NCBI GenBank assembly: GCA_948144175.1
Contig: CANXME010002517.1
Span: 1,178,001-1,242,000, forward strand
Reading direction: 5' to 3'
DNA length: 64,000 nt
Source: Closterium sp. NIES-65
Lineage: Eukaryota; Streptophyta; Zygnematophyceae; Desmidiales; Closteriaceae
A program made the position numbers and the translations under genes. Below are positions 24,990-38,771 of the stretch, piece after piece (positions within the stretch are counted from its first letter, which is position 1; each line of letters opens with the position of its first letter). The notes beneath the pieces are model-generated. The model searched no databases and was not told where the DNA came from. It saw nothing but the letters and a program-made list of their open reading frames with translations.

Positions 24990-25512
24990 TAGCGGCCCCG
25001 CTGCACGTCGCCTCGGCCCCGCCGCCCGTCGCTTCTGTCCCGTCGCCCGTCGTCGCGGCCCCGCCGCCCTACCTCGCGGCCCCGCCGCCCTACCTCGCGG
25101 CCCCGCCGCCCTACCTCGCAGCCCCGCCGCCCTACCTCGCGGCCCCGCCGCCCTACCTCGCGGCCCCGCCGCCCTACCTCGCGGCCCCGCCGCCCTACCT
25201 CGCGGCCCCGCCGCCCTACCTCGCGGCCCCGTCGCCCTACCTCGCGGCCCCGCCGCACTACCTCGCGGCCCCGCCGCCCTACCTCGCGGCCCCGCCGCCC
25301 TACCTCGCAGCCCCGCCGCCCTACCTCTCGGCCCCGCCGCCCTACCTCGCGGCCCTGCCGCCCACGCGGCCCCGCCGCCCTACCTCGCGGCCCCGTCGCC
25401 CTACCTCGCGGCCCCGCCGCCCTGCTCAGCGGCCTCGCCGCCCTTCTGCACCGGCCCCTGCCGCCCTACTCCTGCGGACCCGCCGCCCTACTCCTGCGGC
25501 CCCGCCGCCCTA
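24990..25512 (+). repeat. GC-rich tandem repeat in A1's first leader
   Basis: About twenty copies of a 21-bp unit (CCTACCTCGCGGCCCCGCCG plus one base) fill the leader between the first LTR and the extra internal LTR. It yields Arg/Gly-rich frames on - and Ala/Pro-rich frames on +, which I do not regard as genes. Confidence 0.9.
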
Positions 25513-25643
25513 TGTGAGAACATTATAGCTTATGCTTTTGTGTAGGCTATAGTGGGGTAGCCCATATGGGGTACAACCCAATTAGGGTTAGTACTTGTAC
25601 CCAACTGTTTCATAGTTCATTCATCCTCGTTCTCATTTTCTCA
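25513..25643 (+). repeat. Extra internal LTR copy within A1
   Basis: 131 bp, TGTGAGAACATTATAGC...ATTTTCTCA, closely matching the A1 end LTRs. It is followed by its own primer site (TGGTATCGAGCAGG at 25644) and a second GC-rich leader. No TSD pair marks it as a separate insertion. Confidence 0.85.
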
Positions 25644-25799
25644 TGGTATCGAGCAGGTTCCCCTGTGGGAACTGTGCCTAGGGCCCACCAAATTTCGATT
25701 TTTTTTTCCTGCCCGAAGCGCGCTCCGCCCGAGTCGCGCTCTCACCTCGTCGAGCCGCCCTAGCGGCCCCTATGCCCTAGCGGCCCTCCCTACCTTAGC

Positions 25800-26700
25800 G
25801 GCCCCGTCGCCCGTTCGTGCGGCCCCGCCACCTACTAGCGTGGCCACGCCACCCGCATTCGCGGCCCCGCCGCCCTACGTCGCGACCCCGCCGCCCTAAC
25901 TGCGGCCTCGCCGCCCTACTCCTGCGGCCCCGCCGCCCTACTTCGCGGCCCCGCCGCTCTACGTCGCGGCCCCGCCGCCCTGTTCAGCGGCCCCGCCGCC
26001 CCACTTCGCGGCCCCGCAGCCCCACTTCGCAGCCCCGCCGCCCTGCTTCAGCGGCCCCGCCGCCCGTCTGCTGTGGCCCCGCCGCCCCACTTCGCGGCCC
26101 CGCCGCCCTTCTTCAGCGGCCCCGCCGCCCGTCTGCTGCGGCCCCGCCGCCCCACTTCGCGGCCCCGCCGCCCCACTTCGCGGCCCCGCCGCCCCACTTC
26201 GCGGCCCCGCCGCCCTACTTCAACGGGCCCCGCCGCCCTACTTCAGCGGCCCCGCCGCCCTACGTCTGCGGCCCCACCGCCCGTCTGCTGCGGCCCCGCC
26301 GCCCTACACCTGCGGCCCCGCCGCCCTACACCTGCGGCCCCGCCGCCCTACTTCAAGGGCCCCGCCGCCCTACTTCAAGGGCCCCGCCGCCCTACTTCAC
26401 CGGCCCCGCCGCCCTACGTCAACGGGTCCCGCCGCCCGTCTGCTGCGGCCCCGCCGCTCTCCCCTCCTGCAGCAACGAGCCGCAGACCACCGCGCCGCCC
26501 TGTACCAGAGGAGCCGAGCCGCCCTGCCGCCGAGCCGCCCGGCCGCCCACCAGCCGAGCCACCGTGCAGCCGAGCCGCCCAGCAGCCGAGCCGCCCCGCA
26601 GCCGAGCCGCTGAGCCGCCCCGCAGCCGAGCCGCTGAGCCGCCCAGCAGCCGAGCCGCCCAGCCGCCGAGCCGCCCTACAGTTGAGCCGCCCGAGCAGCC
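25800..26700 (+). repeat. GC-rich repeat leader preceding gag in A1
   Basis: Degenerate repeats of CGGCCCCGCCGCCCTACTTC type, shifting to GAGCCGCCCAGCAGCC type near 26520-26700. The repeats end just before a GGTGAGC motif and the gag start (ATGGCTACCCCTAG, 26774). Confidence 0.85.
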
Positions 26701-29700
26701 CTGTCCGGTGAGCACAACCTCTCTGTCACTGCGTGCCCTTCCCCTACTGCTTGCACTGCTAGTCTACCGTCGTCATGGCTACCCCTAGTGTCCTCGCTTT
26801 TGACGCTGAGGGTCGAGCCATTGACTTTGAGGTCTAGGTCGACGACCTGCAGCTGTTCTTACAGTGCGATAGGGCGGACGGTCTTTCTCTCTTTGACCTC
26901 ACCTCTGGCGCCTCTCCTGCCCCTGCTGCTGATGCTGACCCCACTGTTCGCTCTCAGTGGGCCACCCGCGATGCTGCTGCACGTCTTGCTGTGCGTCGCC
27001 ACCTGCCTACCACTGAGCGCGCGCACTTTAGTCAGTACAAGAGTGCTCAGACCTTGTACGACGCTGTAGTTGCGCGCTACTCTTCCCCTGCCACTGCTGC
27101 ACTGAGCCGCCTCATGCTACCGTACCTCTTCCCTGACCTTGCTGCATTTCCCACAGTTGCTGACCTCATTACGCACCTCCGCACTAGTGACACTCGCTAC
27201 CGCGCCGCGCTGCCTGCTGAGTTCTGCGCCAAGAACCCCCCCCCCATGTACATCACTCTCTATCACATAGTCACTCGCCTCCCTGACTCCCTTCGCGTAG
27301 TCAGGGACCACTTTCTCTCAGTCTGTCCCACCACTCTCACTGTTGACCTCCTAGAGAAGGCCCTCCTAGCAGCGAAGAAGAGCATAGTCGCTGTAGGAGC
27401 CTCTCGTGGTGACCCTCGCACCCCCATCTTTGAGGGGTGTTCCCCTTCCCCCCTGTTGCCCTCTGTCGCCTCTGCTGCTGCGGCCGACCTACTTGGTCTT
27501 GAGTCGGTCAGTGCGGCGTCTGCCCCTAGCGGGAGACGTCGCTCTGGCAAGGGCAAGGGGGGCAAGGGCGTGGGTGGAGCTAGCGGGGGTGGTGGAGGTG
27601 GCGGTGGAGGCGGCGGAGGGAGTGGGGGTGGCGGTGGGAGTGGTGCCGGTGGTGGAGGTGGCGGTGGCAGCGGCGGAGGCGGAGGCGGCGGTGGCGGTAG
27701 CGGTGGGAGCGGAGGCGGCGGTGGCGGCGGAGGTGGAGGCGGCGGTGGTGGAGGAGGTGGAGCTGGTCGAGGTGGTACTTCTCAGCGGAGCGGCTCCAGG
27801 AGTGGTCAGCGCCAGCAGCAGCAGCAGCGTTCTCGGGACATCCCCCCTCCTCAGCAGCTCCGTGAGTGGTACACGCAGCGTCAGCGTGGTGGGGGTTTTG
27901 GCCCGTGCACCTACGTCCTCCGCTCCAGCGACCGCACGGGTGAGCAGTGTGGGGGTGCTCACCCCACCCAGCGCTGCTTTGGCCGCCTGACGGACGCTTG
28001 GCGTCAGCAGTTCCCGGAGGCTAGTGAGATCCCCCGCTGGGGAGAGCTGTCTAGGGCAGGCGTAGCTATCTTTGATCTTGACTTTGATGCTATCCTTGCT
28101 GCCATGTATGCTGTGACTATTAGTGATGAGGGTGACTGTTACCGGTGTTTCCCGCCCGACCCGGGCATTGCTACTGCTGCTCTAGGTACTGGTGAGGCTG
28201 CTGCTCTAGGTGCCAGTGCGTCCGCGCCCTCAGGTGCTGGTGAGTCTGCGCTCTCAGGTACCACGTCGGCTTCGGCCTCCCTCACCTTCACACTTGACTC
28301 AGGGGCTTCTCGCTCCTTCTTTCGAGACCGCACCACACTCACGCCGCTTGGTCGGCCAGTTGAAGTCTCCCTGGCAGACCCCTCTGGGGGTCCTGTCCTC
28401 TCTCACTACTTTCAGACCTTCTCTCCCACCCCGAAGATGACCACTCTTCGGGTGCTGCTACACGTAGCCGCTCAGCGTGACTACGAGCTTCACTCCCTTG
28501 ACTTCAGCACTGCTTTCCTGCAGGGTAGCCTGCACAAGGAGATCTGGTTGCGCCGTCCACATGGCTTCACTGGGACTTTCCCTCCTGGCACCCAGTGGAG
28601 CCTCCGACGACCAGTCTACGGTCTCCGCCAGGCACCGCGCGAGTGGCACGACACACTGAGGACTACGCTTGCGGCTCTTGGGTTTGCTCCGTCTACTGCT
28701 GACCCGTCGCTGTTTCTGCGCACCGACACTTCACTGCCGCCGTTCTACATCCTGGTGTACGTCGACGACTTGGTCTTTGCCACAGCTGACACTGCTGGAC
28801 TCGCCCACGTGAAGTCGGAGCTGCAGAAGAGACACACGTGCACAGACCTGGGTGAACTGCGCAGCTACCTTGGCTTGCAGATCACCCGTGACAGAGCACG
28901 CCGCACCATTACCCTGACTCAGTCACACATGGTGCAGCAGGTCCTTCAGCGCTTCGGCTTCACGTACTCCTCGCCTCATGCCACTCCTCTGTCTACTCGC
29001 CACTCGCTCTCAGCTCTGCCTTCGGATGAGTCCGTAGAGCCGAGTGGCCCGTACCTAGAGCTTGTTGGCTGCCTCATGTACCTGATGACCTACACACGAC
29101 CTGACCTTGCATACCCTCTTAGCATTCTTGCACGCTAGTGAGATCCCCCGCTGGGGAGAGCTGTCTAGGGCAGGCGTAGCTATCTTTGATCTTGACTTTG
29201 ATGCTATCCTTGCTGCCATGTATGCTGTGACTATTAGTGATGAGGGTGACTGTTACCGGTGTTTCCCGCCCGACCCGGGCATTGCTACTGCTGCTCTAGG
29301 TACTGGTGAGGCTGCTGCTCTAGGTGCCAGTGCGTCCGCGCCCTCAGGTGCTGGTGAGTCTGCGCTCTCAGGTACCACGTCGGCTTCGGCTTCGCTCTCA
29401 GTTGCAGTCTCCCTGGCAGACCCCTCTGGGGGTCCTGTCCTCTCTCACTTCTCCACTGTCCTCCCGTGTCCGGCTGCCTCCTCTGGCACCTTGTCTGGTC
29501 TTTACCTCCCCTCGTTCTCTACAAACTTGGTGAGTGGTGCTGACCTGCAGGATACGGGGGTTCACCAGTTCACTCCTGCGAGTCAGCGGGTGACCCACTG
29601 CACGGACGCTCGGACAGGCCGACACCTGGCCACGTTTACACGTCGGTCAGGGTCGAGCCTGTACACACTGACCACTGAGTCTCCTCCAGTCACTGCATCT

Positions 29701-31787
29701 GGTCAGGTAGCTGCGTCTGGTCAGGTGTTTGCTGCAGCGTCCAGGTTTGGTCCTGAGTCTGCCCCCTGCTCGTGTCGCCTCCTGTCTCACGAGACTCTCC
29801 TCTGGCACCACCGTCTTGGTCACCCCTCCCTGCCTCGTCTTCGAGGCATGGCTTCCCGTGTCCTTGTCTCTGGTCTTCCCCGGTCCCTCCCTCCCCTTCC
29901 TCCGGGGCCTGGTCCTTCCAGTGTCCCCTGTGTCGAGGGGCGGCTCCGAGCTGCCCCTCACTCCTCTCAGTTTCCCCCGACAGATGCCCCGCTGCAGACG
30001 CTTCACATGGACGTGTGGGGCCCGGCCCGCGTCCGTGGACAGGGTCACGAGCGATACTTCCTGCTGGTGGTTGACGACTACTCGCGTTACACCACAGTCT
30101 TCCCCTTGCGCAGCAAGGGTGATGTTGCTGAGGTGTTGATCGACTGGATCCGCGCAACTCGTCTCCAGCTCAGGAAGAGCTTCGGCTCGGACTTTCCTGT
30201 TCTGCGTCTGCACTCTGACCGAGGCGGAGAGTTCTCCTCTGGCCTTCTGCGAGCCTACTGTCGTGCGCGAGGCATCCGCCAGACCTTTACGCTTCCAGAC
30301 TCTCCACAGCAAAATGGGATTGCTGAGCGCCGCATTGGCATGGTCATGGACGTCGCTCGTACGTCCATGATGCATGCGGCTGCCCCCCATTTTCTGTGGC
30401 CGTTTGCGGTTCGGTACGCGGCGCATCAGATCAACCTTCACCCCAGGGTCTCCAGACCGGAGACCTCCCCAGCCTTGCTGTGGACGGGGAAGGTCGGCGA
30501 TGCGTCTGCGTTCCGTGTCTGGGGATCTCGGGCGTTTGTCCGCGACTTGTCTACGGACAAGCTGTCCCCTCGTGCTGCTCCCTGTGTCTTCCTTGGCTTC
30601 CCCCCTGACGCCCCTAGGTGGCAGTTCTACCACCCCACCTCTCGGCGTGTTCTGTCCTCCCTGGACGTCACGTTCGATGAGTCAGTACCCTACTACCGCC
30701 TCTTCCCCTACCGCACTCCTTCCCTCCCCCCGCCACCGCACTTCCTTGTGCCAGGTCCCCCCCCGGTAGACCCCCTCCCCCCTCAGGGTCCTGCCCCTTC
30801 AGGTGTGTCCCAGGTAGATGCAGTTGAGCCGGTCGAGGTTGCTGGTGACTCTTGTACTGCTGCGGGTGCTGAGCCTGGGGGTGCTGACTTTGGGGGTGCT
30901 GCGCGCGTGGGTGCTGAGTCCGGGGGTGCTGCGTCTGGGGATGCTGCGACTTGGGATGCTGAGCCTGGGGGTGCTGAGCCTGGGGGTGCTACGACTGGGG
31001 GTGCTGAGTCTGGGGGTCCTTCGCCTGGGGGTGCTGCGTCTGGAGCTGCTGAGCCTTGGGGTGCTGGGTCTGGAGCCACTGAGCCTGGGGGTGCGGAGCC
31101 CGCGGCCGCTGGACCTGCTCGTGTGGCGTCTGGCGGTGCTGGGCCTGCTGGTTCTCCGAGTGCTTCGTCTCGACGGGAGCCACTCTCTCCACAGGAGCTG
31201 CGCGAGTGGTTTGCCCGGCGCTGGAGGCGTACTACTGGAGCTGGTGCTTCTTCGGCTGCTGAGGGTGCTGGTGCCGCCGGTCTCGGAGGTGCTAGTCCTG
31301 CGAGTGCTACTGGAGTCGGAGCTGCTGAGGGTGTTGGCGCTGAGGCTACTGCTGTCAGTCCTGGCGGCGGTCCTGCTGCGGGTGCTACTGGTGCTGCTGG
31401 AGGTACTGGAGCTGGAGGTGTTGTTGACGCTGCTGCTGCCGCTGGGGGTACTGGTGCTGTCCCTGCTGTGTCTGGAGTCGCCGCGCGGCCTCGGCCGTAC
31501 TTTGTTCCGCTCCTTCAGCAGGTTCTTGGTCTTCCTCCTCCCTTAGAGTGTCCACCGCCTGTCCAGTCGCAGTCGCAGTTACCACCGGTCTCCCCACTGC
31601 CTTCTCCTTCTCCGTACACTGGTCCTACTGGAGGTCTTGCTGAGCGTCGTGAGCCTGCGTGTCGTCCTGCGTCGCCTGTTTGTGCTGCTCGCACTAGTGG
31701 TCGCAGTTCGCGTCAGCGTCCTCCTCCTGTCCCTGGCATGCACCGGATGTCTCTGCGTCCGTCCACTGCTCCTCTTCGTGCCCCTTT

Positions 31788-31919
31788 TGTCAGAACATTA
31801 TAGCTTATGCTGTTGTGTAGGCTATAGTGGGGTATCCCATAGGGGGTACAACCCAATTAGGGTTTCATATTTGTACTCACTTCGTTCATAGTTCATCCAT
31901 TCTCGTTCACTTCTTCTCA
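31788..31919 (+). repeat. 5' LTR of A2
   Basis: 132 bp, TGTCAGAACATTATAGC...CTTCTTCTCA. By eye the same as the 3' copy. Confidence 0.92.
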
Positions 31920-32029
31920 TGGTATCGAGCAGGTTCCCCTGTGGGAACTGTGCTTAGGGCCCACCACTACTTCGAACTTTTTTTTTCTGCCCGGAGCGCA
32001 CTCCGGGCTCTCTCTTACTCTGTCGACCG

Positions 32030-32700
32030 GCCTTTAGCCGCCCGCGCGCTGCCCGTTCAGGCCTCACGCCGCCAGCGCGCCGCCCTAGACGCTAGCGCGC
32101 CGCCCGTCCAGGCCCTGTGCAGCCCGCGCGCCGCCCTTTGCAGCTCGCGCGCCGCCCTTAGAAGCCCGCGCGCCACCCTAATCAGCCCGCGCGCCACCCT
32201 AATCAGCCCGCGCGCCGCTCGCTAGGCCCCAGGCAGCCCACGCGCCGTCCACGCGTTGCCCTTAGCCGCCCGACGAGCCGCCCGTGAGCCGCCCGTGGGC
32301 CGCCCGTCAGCCGCCCGTGAGCCGTCAGTGCGCCGCCCGACGCGCCGCCCGTGCGCCGCCCTCGGCTGCCCGTGAGCTGCACGTGCACTGCACGTGCACC
32401 ACCCGTGCGCCACCCGACAAGCCTCCCGTGCAGCCGCCCGTGCAGCCGCCCGTTCAGCCGCCCGTGCAGCCGCCCATCGTGCCGCCCGTGAGCCACCAGT
32501 GCCGCCCGTGCAGCCGCCCGTGAGCCGCCCGTGAGCCGCCCGTGAGCAGCCCGTCACGACGCCCGCGCCGCCCGTGTCACCCGCGTCACCCGAGCCGCGC
32601 GCGCCGCCCGAGCAGCAGAGCCGCCCGAGTCGCCCGTGCCGCTGAACGCCCGAGCCGCCCGAGCCGCCCGAGCCGCCCGAGCCGCCTACGATGCCGAGCG
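32030..32700 (+). repeat. GC-rich repeat leader of A2
   Basis: Degenerate repeats of GCCCGCGCGCCGCC type, then CCGCCCGTGAGCCG type, then CGAGCCGCCCGAGCCG. It differs in unit from the leaders of A1, A3 and A4 but has the same position and composition. Confidence 0.85.
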
Positions 32701-33877
32701 CCGGGTCCTGTGGGGCTGCTGCTACTCCTGGGCCGGCGGAGTTGCTGAGCTGCCGTGTTGCTGTCCTACTGAGCTGCTCGACCCTTCCTCTCTGGTGAGA
32801 CTGTCGACTGCTATCATGGCCACCCCTAGTGTCCTGGCCTTTGACGCTGAGGGTCGCGCCATTGACTTTGCGGTCTGGGTCGAGGACCTGCAGCTGTACT
32901 TGCAGTGCGATTCGGTAGATGACATCTCTCTCTTTGACTTTGCCTCTGGCGCTGTCCCTGCCCCTCCTGCTGATGCTGACCCCACTGTTCGCTCCAAGTG
33001 GGCCCCACGCGATGCTGCTGCACGTCTTGCTGTGCGTCGCCACCTCCCTTCCTCTGAGCATGCACACTTTAGTCAGTGCAAGACCGCTCAGGCCTTGTAC
33101 GACGCTGTAGTTGCGCGCTACTCCTCCCCTTCCACTGCTACACTGAGCCGCCTCATGCTACCTTACCTCTTCCCTGACCTTGCTACCTTTCCTACAGTCG
33201 CTGACCTCTTTACCCACCTTCGCGCTAGTGACACTCGCTACCGAGCTGCGCTTCCTGCTGCCTTCTGCGCCGAAAACCCCGCTCCCATGTACATCACCCT
33301 CTACTTTCTAGTCACCCGTCTCCCTGAGTCCCTTCGTGCTGTTAGGGACCAGTTTCTCTCTGTCTGTCCCACCACCCTCACTGTCGACCTCCTCGAGAAG
33401 TCCGTGCTAGCGGCCGAGAAGAGCATAGTCGCTGTAGGGGCCTCTCGTGGTGACCCCCGCACCCCCATCTTTGAGGGGTGTTCTCCTTCGCCCCTGTTAC
33501 CCTCTGTCGCCTCTGCTGCTGCGGCCGACCTCGTTGGTCTAGAGTCGGTCGGAGCGGCGTCTGCCCCCAGCGGTAGGCGCCGCTCTGGCAAGGGCAAGGG
33601 GGGCAAGGGAGCGGGTGGAGCTAGCGGGGGCGGTGGCGGAGGAGGTGGGGGCGGCGGGGGGAATGGGGGTGGCGGTGGAGGTGGGGGCGGGGGTGGAGGT
33701 ACTAGTGGCGGCAGTGGAGGCGGAGGTGGAGGCGGAGGTGGCGGTGGAGGTGGCGGTGGGAGCGGCGGGGGCGAGGGTGGCGGTGGCGGCGGTGGCGGCG
33801 GAGGCGGGGGTGGCGGTGGTGGAGGTGGTCGGAGTGGCTCGTCCCAGCGGAGCAGCACTGGGGGTGGTCAGCGCCAG

Positions 33878-33916
<39 letters not shown>

Positions 33917-36900
33917 TCTCGCGACGTCCCCGCCCCTCAGCAGCTCCGTGAGTGGTACTTGCAGCGTCAGCGTGGTGGGGCGTTCGGTCCCTGCACCTAC
34001 GTCCTTCGCACCGGCGACCGCGCGGGTGAGCAGTGTGGGGGCACCCACACCGCCCGCCGCTGCTTTGCCCGCCTGACCGACGCTTGGCGCCAGCAGTTTC
34101 CGGAGGCCTCTGAGATCCCCCGCTGGGGAGAGCTGTCTAGGGCTGGTGTAGCTATCTTTGATCTTGACTTTGATGCTATCCTTGCTGCCATGTATGCTGT
34201 GACTGTTAGTGATGAGGGTGACTGTTACCGGTGTTTCCCGCCCGAACCGGGCATTGATACTGCTGCGTCAGGTGCCAGTGAGGCTGCTGCTCTAGGTGCC
34301 AGTGCGTCTGTGCTCTCAGGTACTGGTGAGTCTGCACTCTCAGGTACTGTGTCGGCTTCGGCCTCTCACACCTTCACCCTTGACTCTGGGGCGTCTCGCT
34401 CCTTCTTTCGGGACCGCACCACTCTCACGCCGCTTAGTCGGCCGGTTGCGGTGTCCCTGGCTGACCCCTCTGGGGGTCCTGTCCTGTCTCGTTTCTCCAC
34501 AGTCCTCCCGTGTCCGGCGGCTCCCTCTGGCACCCTGTCTGGTCTCTACCTCCCCTCGTTCTCTACGAACCTGGTGAGTGGTGCTGACCTACAGGATGCG
34601 GGTGTCCACCAGTTCACTCCTGCTTGTCAGCGGGTGACACACTGCACAGAGGCTAGCACAGGTCGCCACCTGGCTACGTTTACACGTCAGCCAGGGTCGA
34701 GCCTGTACACACTGACCACTGCTTCTCCTCCAGGTGCTGAGTTTGGTAGGGTCTCTTCGTCTGGTCAGGTGTTTGCTGCAGCGTCCAGGTCTGGTCCTGA
34801 GTCTGCCCCCTGTTCGTGTCGCCGTCTGTCTCACGAGACCCTCCTCTGGCACCACCGCCTTGGCCACCCCTCTCTGCTTCGGCTCAGAGGCATGGCCTTC
34901 CGTCTTCTTGTGTCTGGTCTCCCCCGGTCCCTCCCTCCCCTTCCTCAGGGCCCTGGCCCTGCCTGTGTCCCGGTCGCGTGCTGCCCCTCACTCCTCCCAG
35001 TTTCCTCCGACAGAGGCTCCGTTGCAGACGCTTCACATGGACGTGTGGGGCACTGCCCGCGTCCGTGGACTCGGTCACGAGCGCTACTTCCTGTTGGTGG
35101 TTGACGACTACTCGCGTTACACCACAGTCTTCCCCTTGCGCAGCAAGGGTGATGTCACTGAGGTGCTGATCGACTGGATCCGCGCAGCTCGTCTCCAGCT
35201 CAGGCAGAGCTTTGGCTCGGACTGTCCTGTGTTGCGTCTGCACTCGGACAGAGGCGGAGAGTTCTCCTCTGGCCTTCTGCGTGCCTATTGTCGTGCGCGA
35301 GGCATCCGCCAGACCTTCACGCTTCCGGACTCACCGCAGCAAAATGGGATTGCAGAGCACCGCATTGGCATGGTCATAGACGTCGCTCGTACGTCTATGA
35401 TGCATGCGGCTGCCCCCCATTTTCTGTGGCCGTTTGCAGTCAGGTACGCGGCGCATCAGATCAACCTCCACCCCAGGGTCTCTAGGCCGGAGACCTCCCC
35501 AGCCCTGCTGTGGACGGGGAAGGTTGGCGATGCGTCGGCGTTCCGGGTCTGGGGATCTCGGGCGTTTGTCCGCGACTTGTCTGCGGACAAGCTGTCCCCT
35601 CGCGCTGCTCCCTACGTCTTCCTGGGGTTCCCCCCCGACGCCCCTGGGTGGCAGTTCTACCACCCCACCTCTCGACGTGTTCTGTCCTCCCAGGATGTTA
35701 CGTTCGACGAGTCGGTACCCTACTACCGCCTCTTCCCCTACCGCACTCCGTCCCTCCCCCCGCCCCCGCTCTTCTTGGTACCAGGTCCCCCCCCGGTCGA
35801 CCCCCTCCCCCCTCAGGGTCCTGCCCCTTCAGGTGTGTCCCAGGTAGACGCGGTTGAGCCTGTCGAGATCACTGGTGACTCTGGTGCTGCTGCGGGAGCT
35901 GAGCCTGGGGGTGCTGGGACTGGAGGTGCTACGCCTGGGGGTGCTGAGACTGGGGGTGCGGAGTCTGAGGGTGCTGGGCCTGGGGGTACTGAGCCTGGGG
36001 GTGCTGAGCCTGGGGGTACTGAGTCTGGGGGTGCTGAGCCTGGGGGTGCTGGGCCTGGGGGTGCTGAGTCTGGGGGTGCTGTGCCTGGGGGTGCTCTGCC
36101 TGGAGGTGCTTTGCCTGAGGGTGCTGAGCCTGGAGGTTCTTCGCCTGGAGGTTCTCCGCCTGGAGGTGCTTCGTCTCGCCGAGAGCCACTCTCCCCACAG
36201 GAGCTGCGTGAGTGGTTTGCCCGGCGCTGGAGGCGTGCTGCTGGTGCTGGAGGTTCTTCGGCTGCAGAGGGTACTGCTGCCGCGCGTCCCGGAGGTGCTC
36301 GTACTGGGGGTACTGGAGCTGCTGGGCCTGAGGGTTCTTCTGGAGCTGGTACTGCTGAGGGTGTTGGCGCTGAGACTACCGCTAGCGGTCCAGCTGGCAG
36401 TGCTCCTAGTGCTGCTGGGGGTTCTGGGGCTTCTGGAGGTGCTGCTGGGGGTTCTGGAACTACTAGAGGTGCTGCTGGAGGTGCTGCTGGAGCGGATACT
36501 CCTGCTGGGGGTACTGGTGCTGTCCCTGCTGTTTCTGGAGTCGCCTCGCGGCCCCGACCGTACTTCGTTCCGCTCCTGCAGCAGGTTCTTGGTCTTACAC
36601 CTTCCCCTGGTCCTCCTCCTCCTCCTCCCTTAGAGGGTCCACAGACTGTCCAGTCACAGCTACAGCCTGCCTCCCCTTTACCTGCTCCTTCTCCCTACGC
36701 TGGTCCGACTAGAGGTCTTACTGAGCGTCGTGAGCCTGCGTCTCATCCTGCGTCGCCTGTTCGTACTGCGCGCACTAGTGGTCGCGGTTCGCGTCAGCGT
36801 CCTCCTCCTGTCCCTGGCACGCACCGGATGTCTCTGCGTCCGTCTACTGCTCCTCTGCGTGCCCCTTTGCCTTCTCCTCCTGCTTCCTCTCTTCCTGCTC

Positions 36901-38771
36901 TTGCCGACCCGGAGTCGGACTCTCTTCGTGCTGCCAGTCCTACTGTCACGCGTCTCCTTGCTACTGCTGTCACTGACCCTTCATTCGAGTCTTCTGCTGC
37001 GTCTGCCCTTGTCACTGAGCTCGTCGACTTTGCTGCGCGCTGTCGTCTAGACTACGCTGCTAGTCTTGTCGCTGAGTCTGAGTCTGTCTGTCCTCCGTCC
37101 GTCGGGGGTGAGTGTGCCCTTGGCACGGACGTACTTGAGGACAGGCAGGAGGAGTTCCAGTGTCTGGTCGCCGCTTCACCTCATCTCGCGTCTGTACTGC
37201 TAGCCCCTGAGGGAGACCCGGATGCAGTTGACATCCCGACTCCGCGCTCTTACGCGGAGGCGATAGAGGGTCCTGCTGCACGTTGCTGCTCACCGTGACT
37301 ACGAGCTGCACTCTCTCGACTTCAGCACTGCTTTCTTGCAGGGCAGCCTGCACGAGGAGATCTGGCTGCGTCGCCCACCTGGCTTCACTGGGTCTTTCCC
37401 TCCTGGTACCAAGTGGAGTCTCCGGCGTCCAGTCTACGGTCTCCGCCAGGCGCCGCGTGAGTGGCACGACACACTGAGGACTACGCTGGCGGCACTTGGG
37501 TTTGCTCCTTCTACAGACGACCCGTCGCTGTTTCTGCGCACCGACACCTCTCTGCCGCCGTTCTACATCCTCGTGTACGTCGACGACTTGGTCTTTGCCA
37601 CAGCTGACACTGCTGGACTCGCCTACGTGAAGTCCGAGCTGCAGAAGAGACACACGTGCACTGACCTGGGTGAACTGCGCAGCTACCTTGGCTTGCAGAT
37701 CACCCAGGTCAGAGCACGCCGCACCATTACCCTGACTCAGTCACACATGGTGCAGCAGATCCTTCAGCGCTTCGGCTTCACGTACTCCTCGCCTCAGGCC
37801 ACTCCTCTGCCTACTCGCCACTCGCTCTCAGCTCTACCTTCGGATGAGTCCGTAGAGTCGAGTGGCCCGGATGCAGAGCTTGTTGGCTGCCTCATGTACC
37901 TGATGACCTGCACACGACCTGACCTTGCATACCCTCTTAGCATTCTCGCACGCTATGTTGCTCCTGGGAGACACCGACCAGAGCACTTGGCTGCAGCGAA
38001 GAGGGTGTTGCGCTACTTGTGCAGTACGTCGGGCATGGGGCTAGTGCTTGGAGGGCGCAGTCCAGTGGTCCTCACTGGGCACGCGGACGCTTCTTGGGCT
38101 GACAACCAGGCTACGCGGCGGTCGTCACAAGGTTACACCTTCAGCCTTGGTTCCGGCTCTGTTTCGTGGCGGGCTACCCGCTCGTCTTCTGTTCTCGGCT
38201 CCAGTTGTGAGGCTGAGATCTACGCCGGGGCTATGGCTGCCCAGGAGCTTCGCTGGCTCACCTACCTGCTGACCGACCTTGGAGAGCCGCCGCGTTCTCC
38301 TCCAGTCCTGTACGTAGAGAACAAGGCCATGCTGGCCTTGTGTCGAGAGCAGCGACTGGAGCACAGGACAAAGCACATTGCTCTCCGCTACTTTCTTGCT
38401 CGTGAGCTGCAGCAGCGTGGACAGTTGCGACTTGCGTACGTTGCCTCTGAGGCCAACACTGCTGATGTCTTCACCAAGGCACTCGCGCCTTGTGATCATC
38501 AGCGTTGCTGCACGCAGCTGGGTCTTGTGCCTGTCTTGCCTCACTTGCTCACTTCTTGACCTTGCTTGTACCTTCACCTATATATACTCTTGCTCTTGCT
38601 TGCTTGACTCTTGTATATCTCTATATGTGATCTTGCATGTGAACTGGCCTTTTGGCCTTTGAACTTGTGCTCGGAATGTGTGGTGACTTTGTGATCCACC
38701 CTGAGCTTTGCTTTGCTTTGCTTGACTGGTCTTGTGACCCCTTGTTCTCCCCCACTTTGCCTATGGGGGTG

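Noticed and set aside
25817-26788. Arg/Pro-rich proteins encoded in the GC-rich leaders (also 32.2-33.0, 41.7-42.6 and 57.3-58.4 kb)
   Set aside because: Stop-free because of GC-rich repeat units; sequence is not conserved between copies, unlike gag and pol.
30818-31546. Leu/Val-rich + frames overlapping pol (also near 35.9-36.6, 45.8-46.5 and 61.6-62.0 kb), resembling membrane proteins
   Set aside because: Out-of-frame readings of the Gly/Ala/Glu/Pro repeat between integrase and RT; they move with the repeat and have no independent support.
25513-31787. Treating the internal LTR at 25513 as the start of a separate nested element
   Set aside because: No TSD pair and no matching second LTR of its own; the sequence fits better as a rearranged part of A1.
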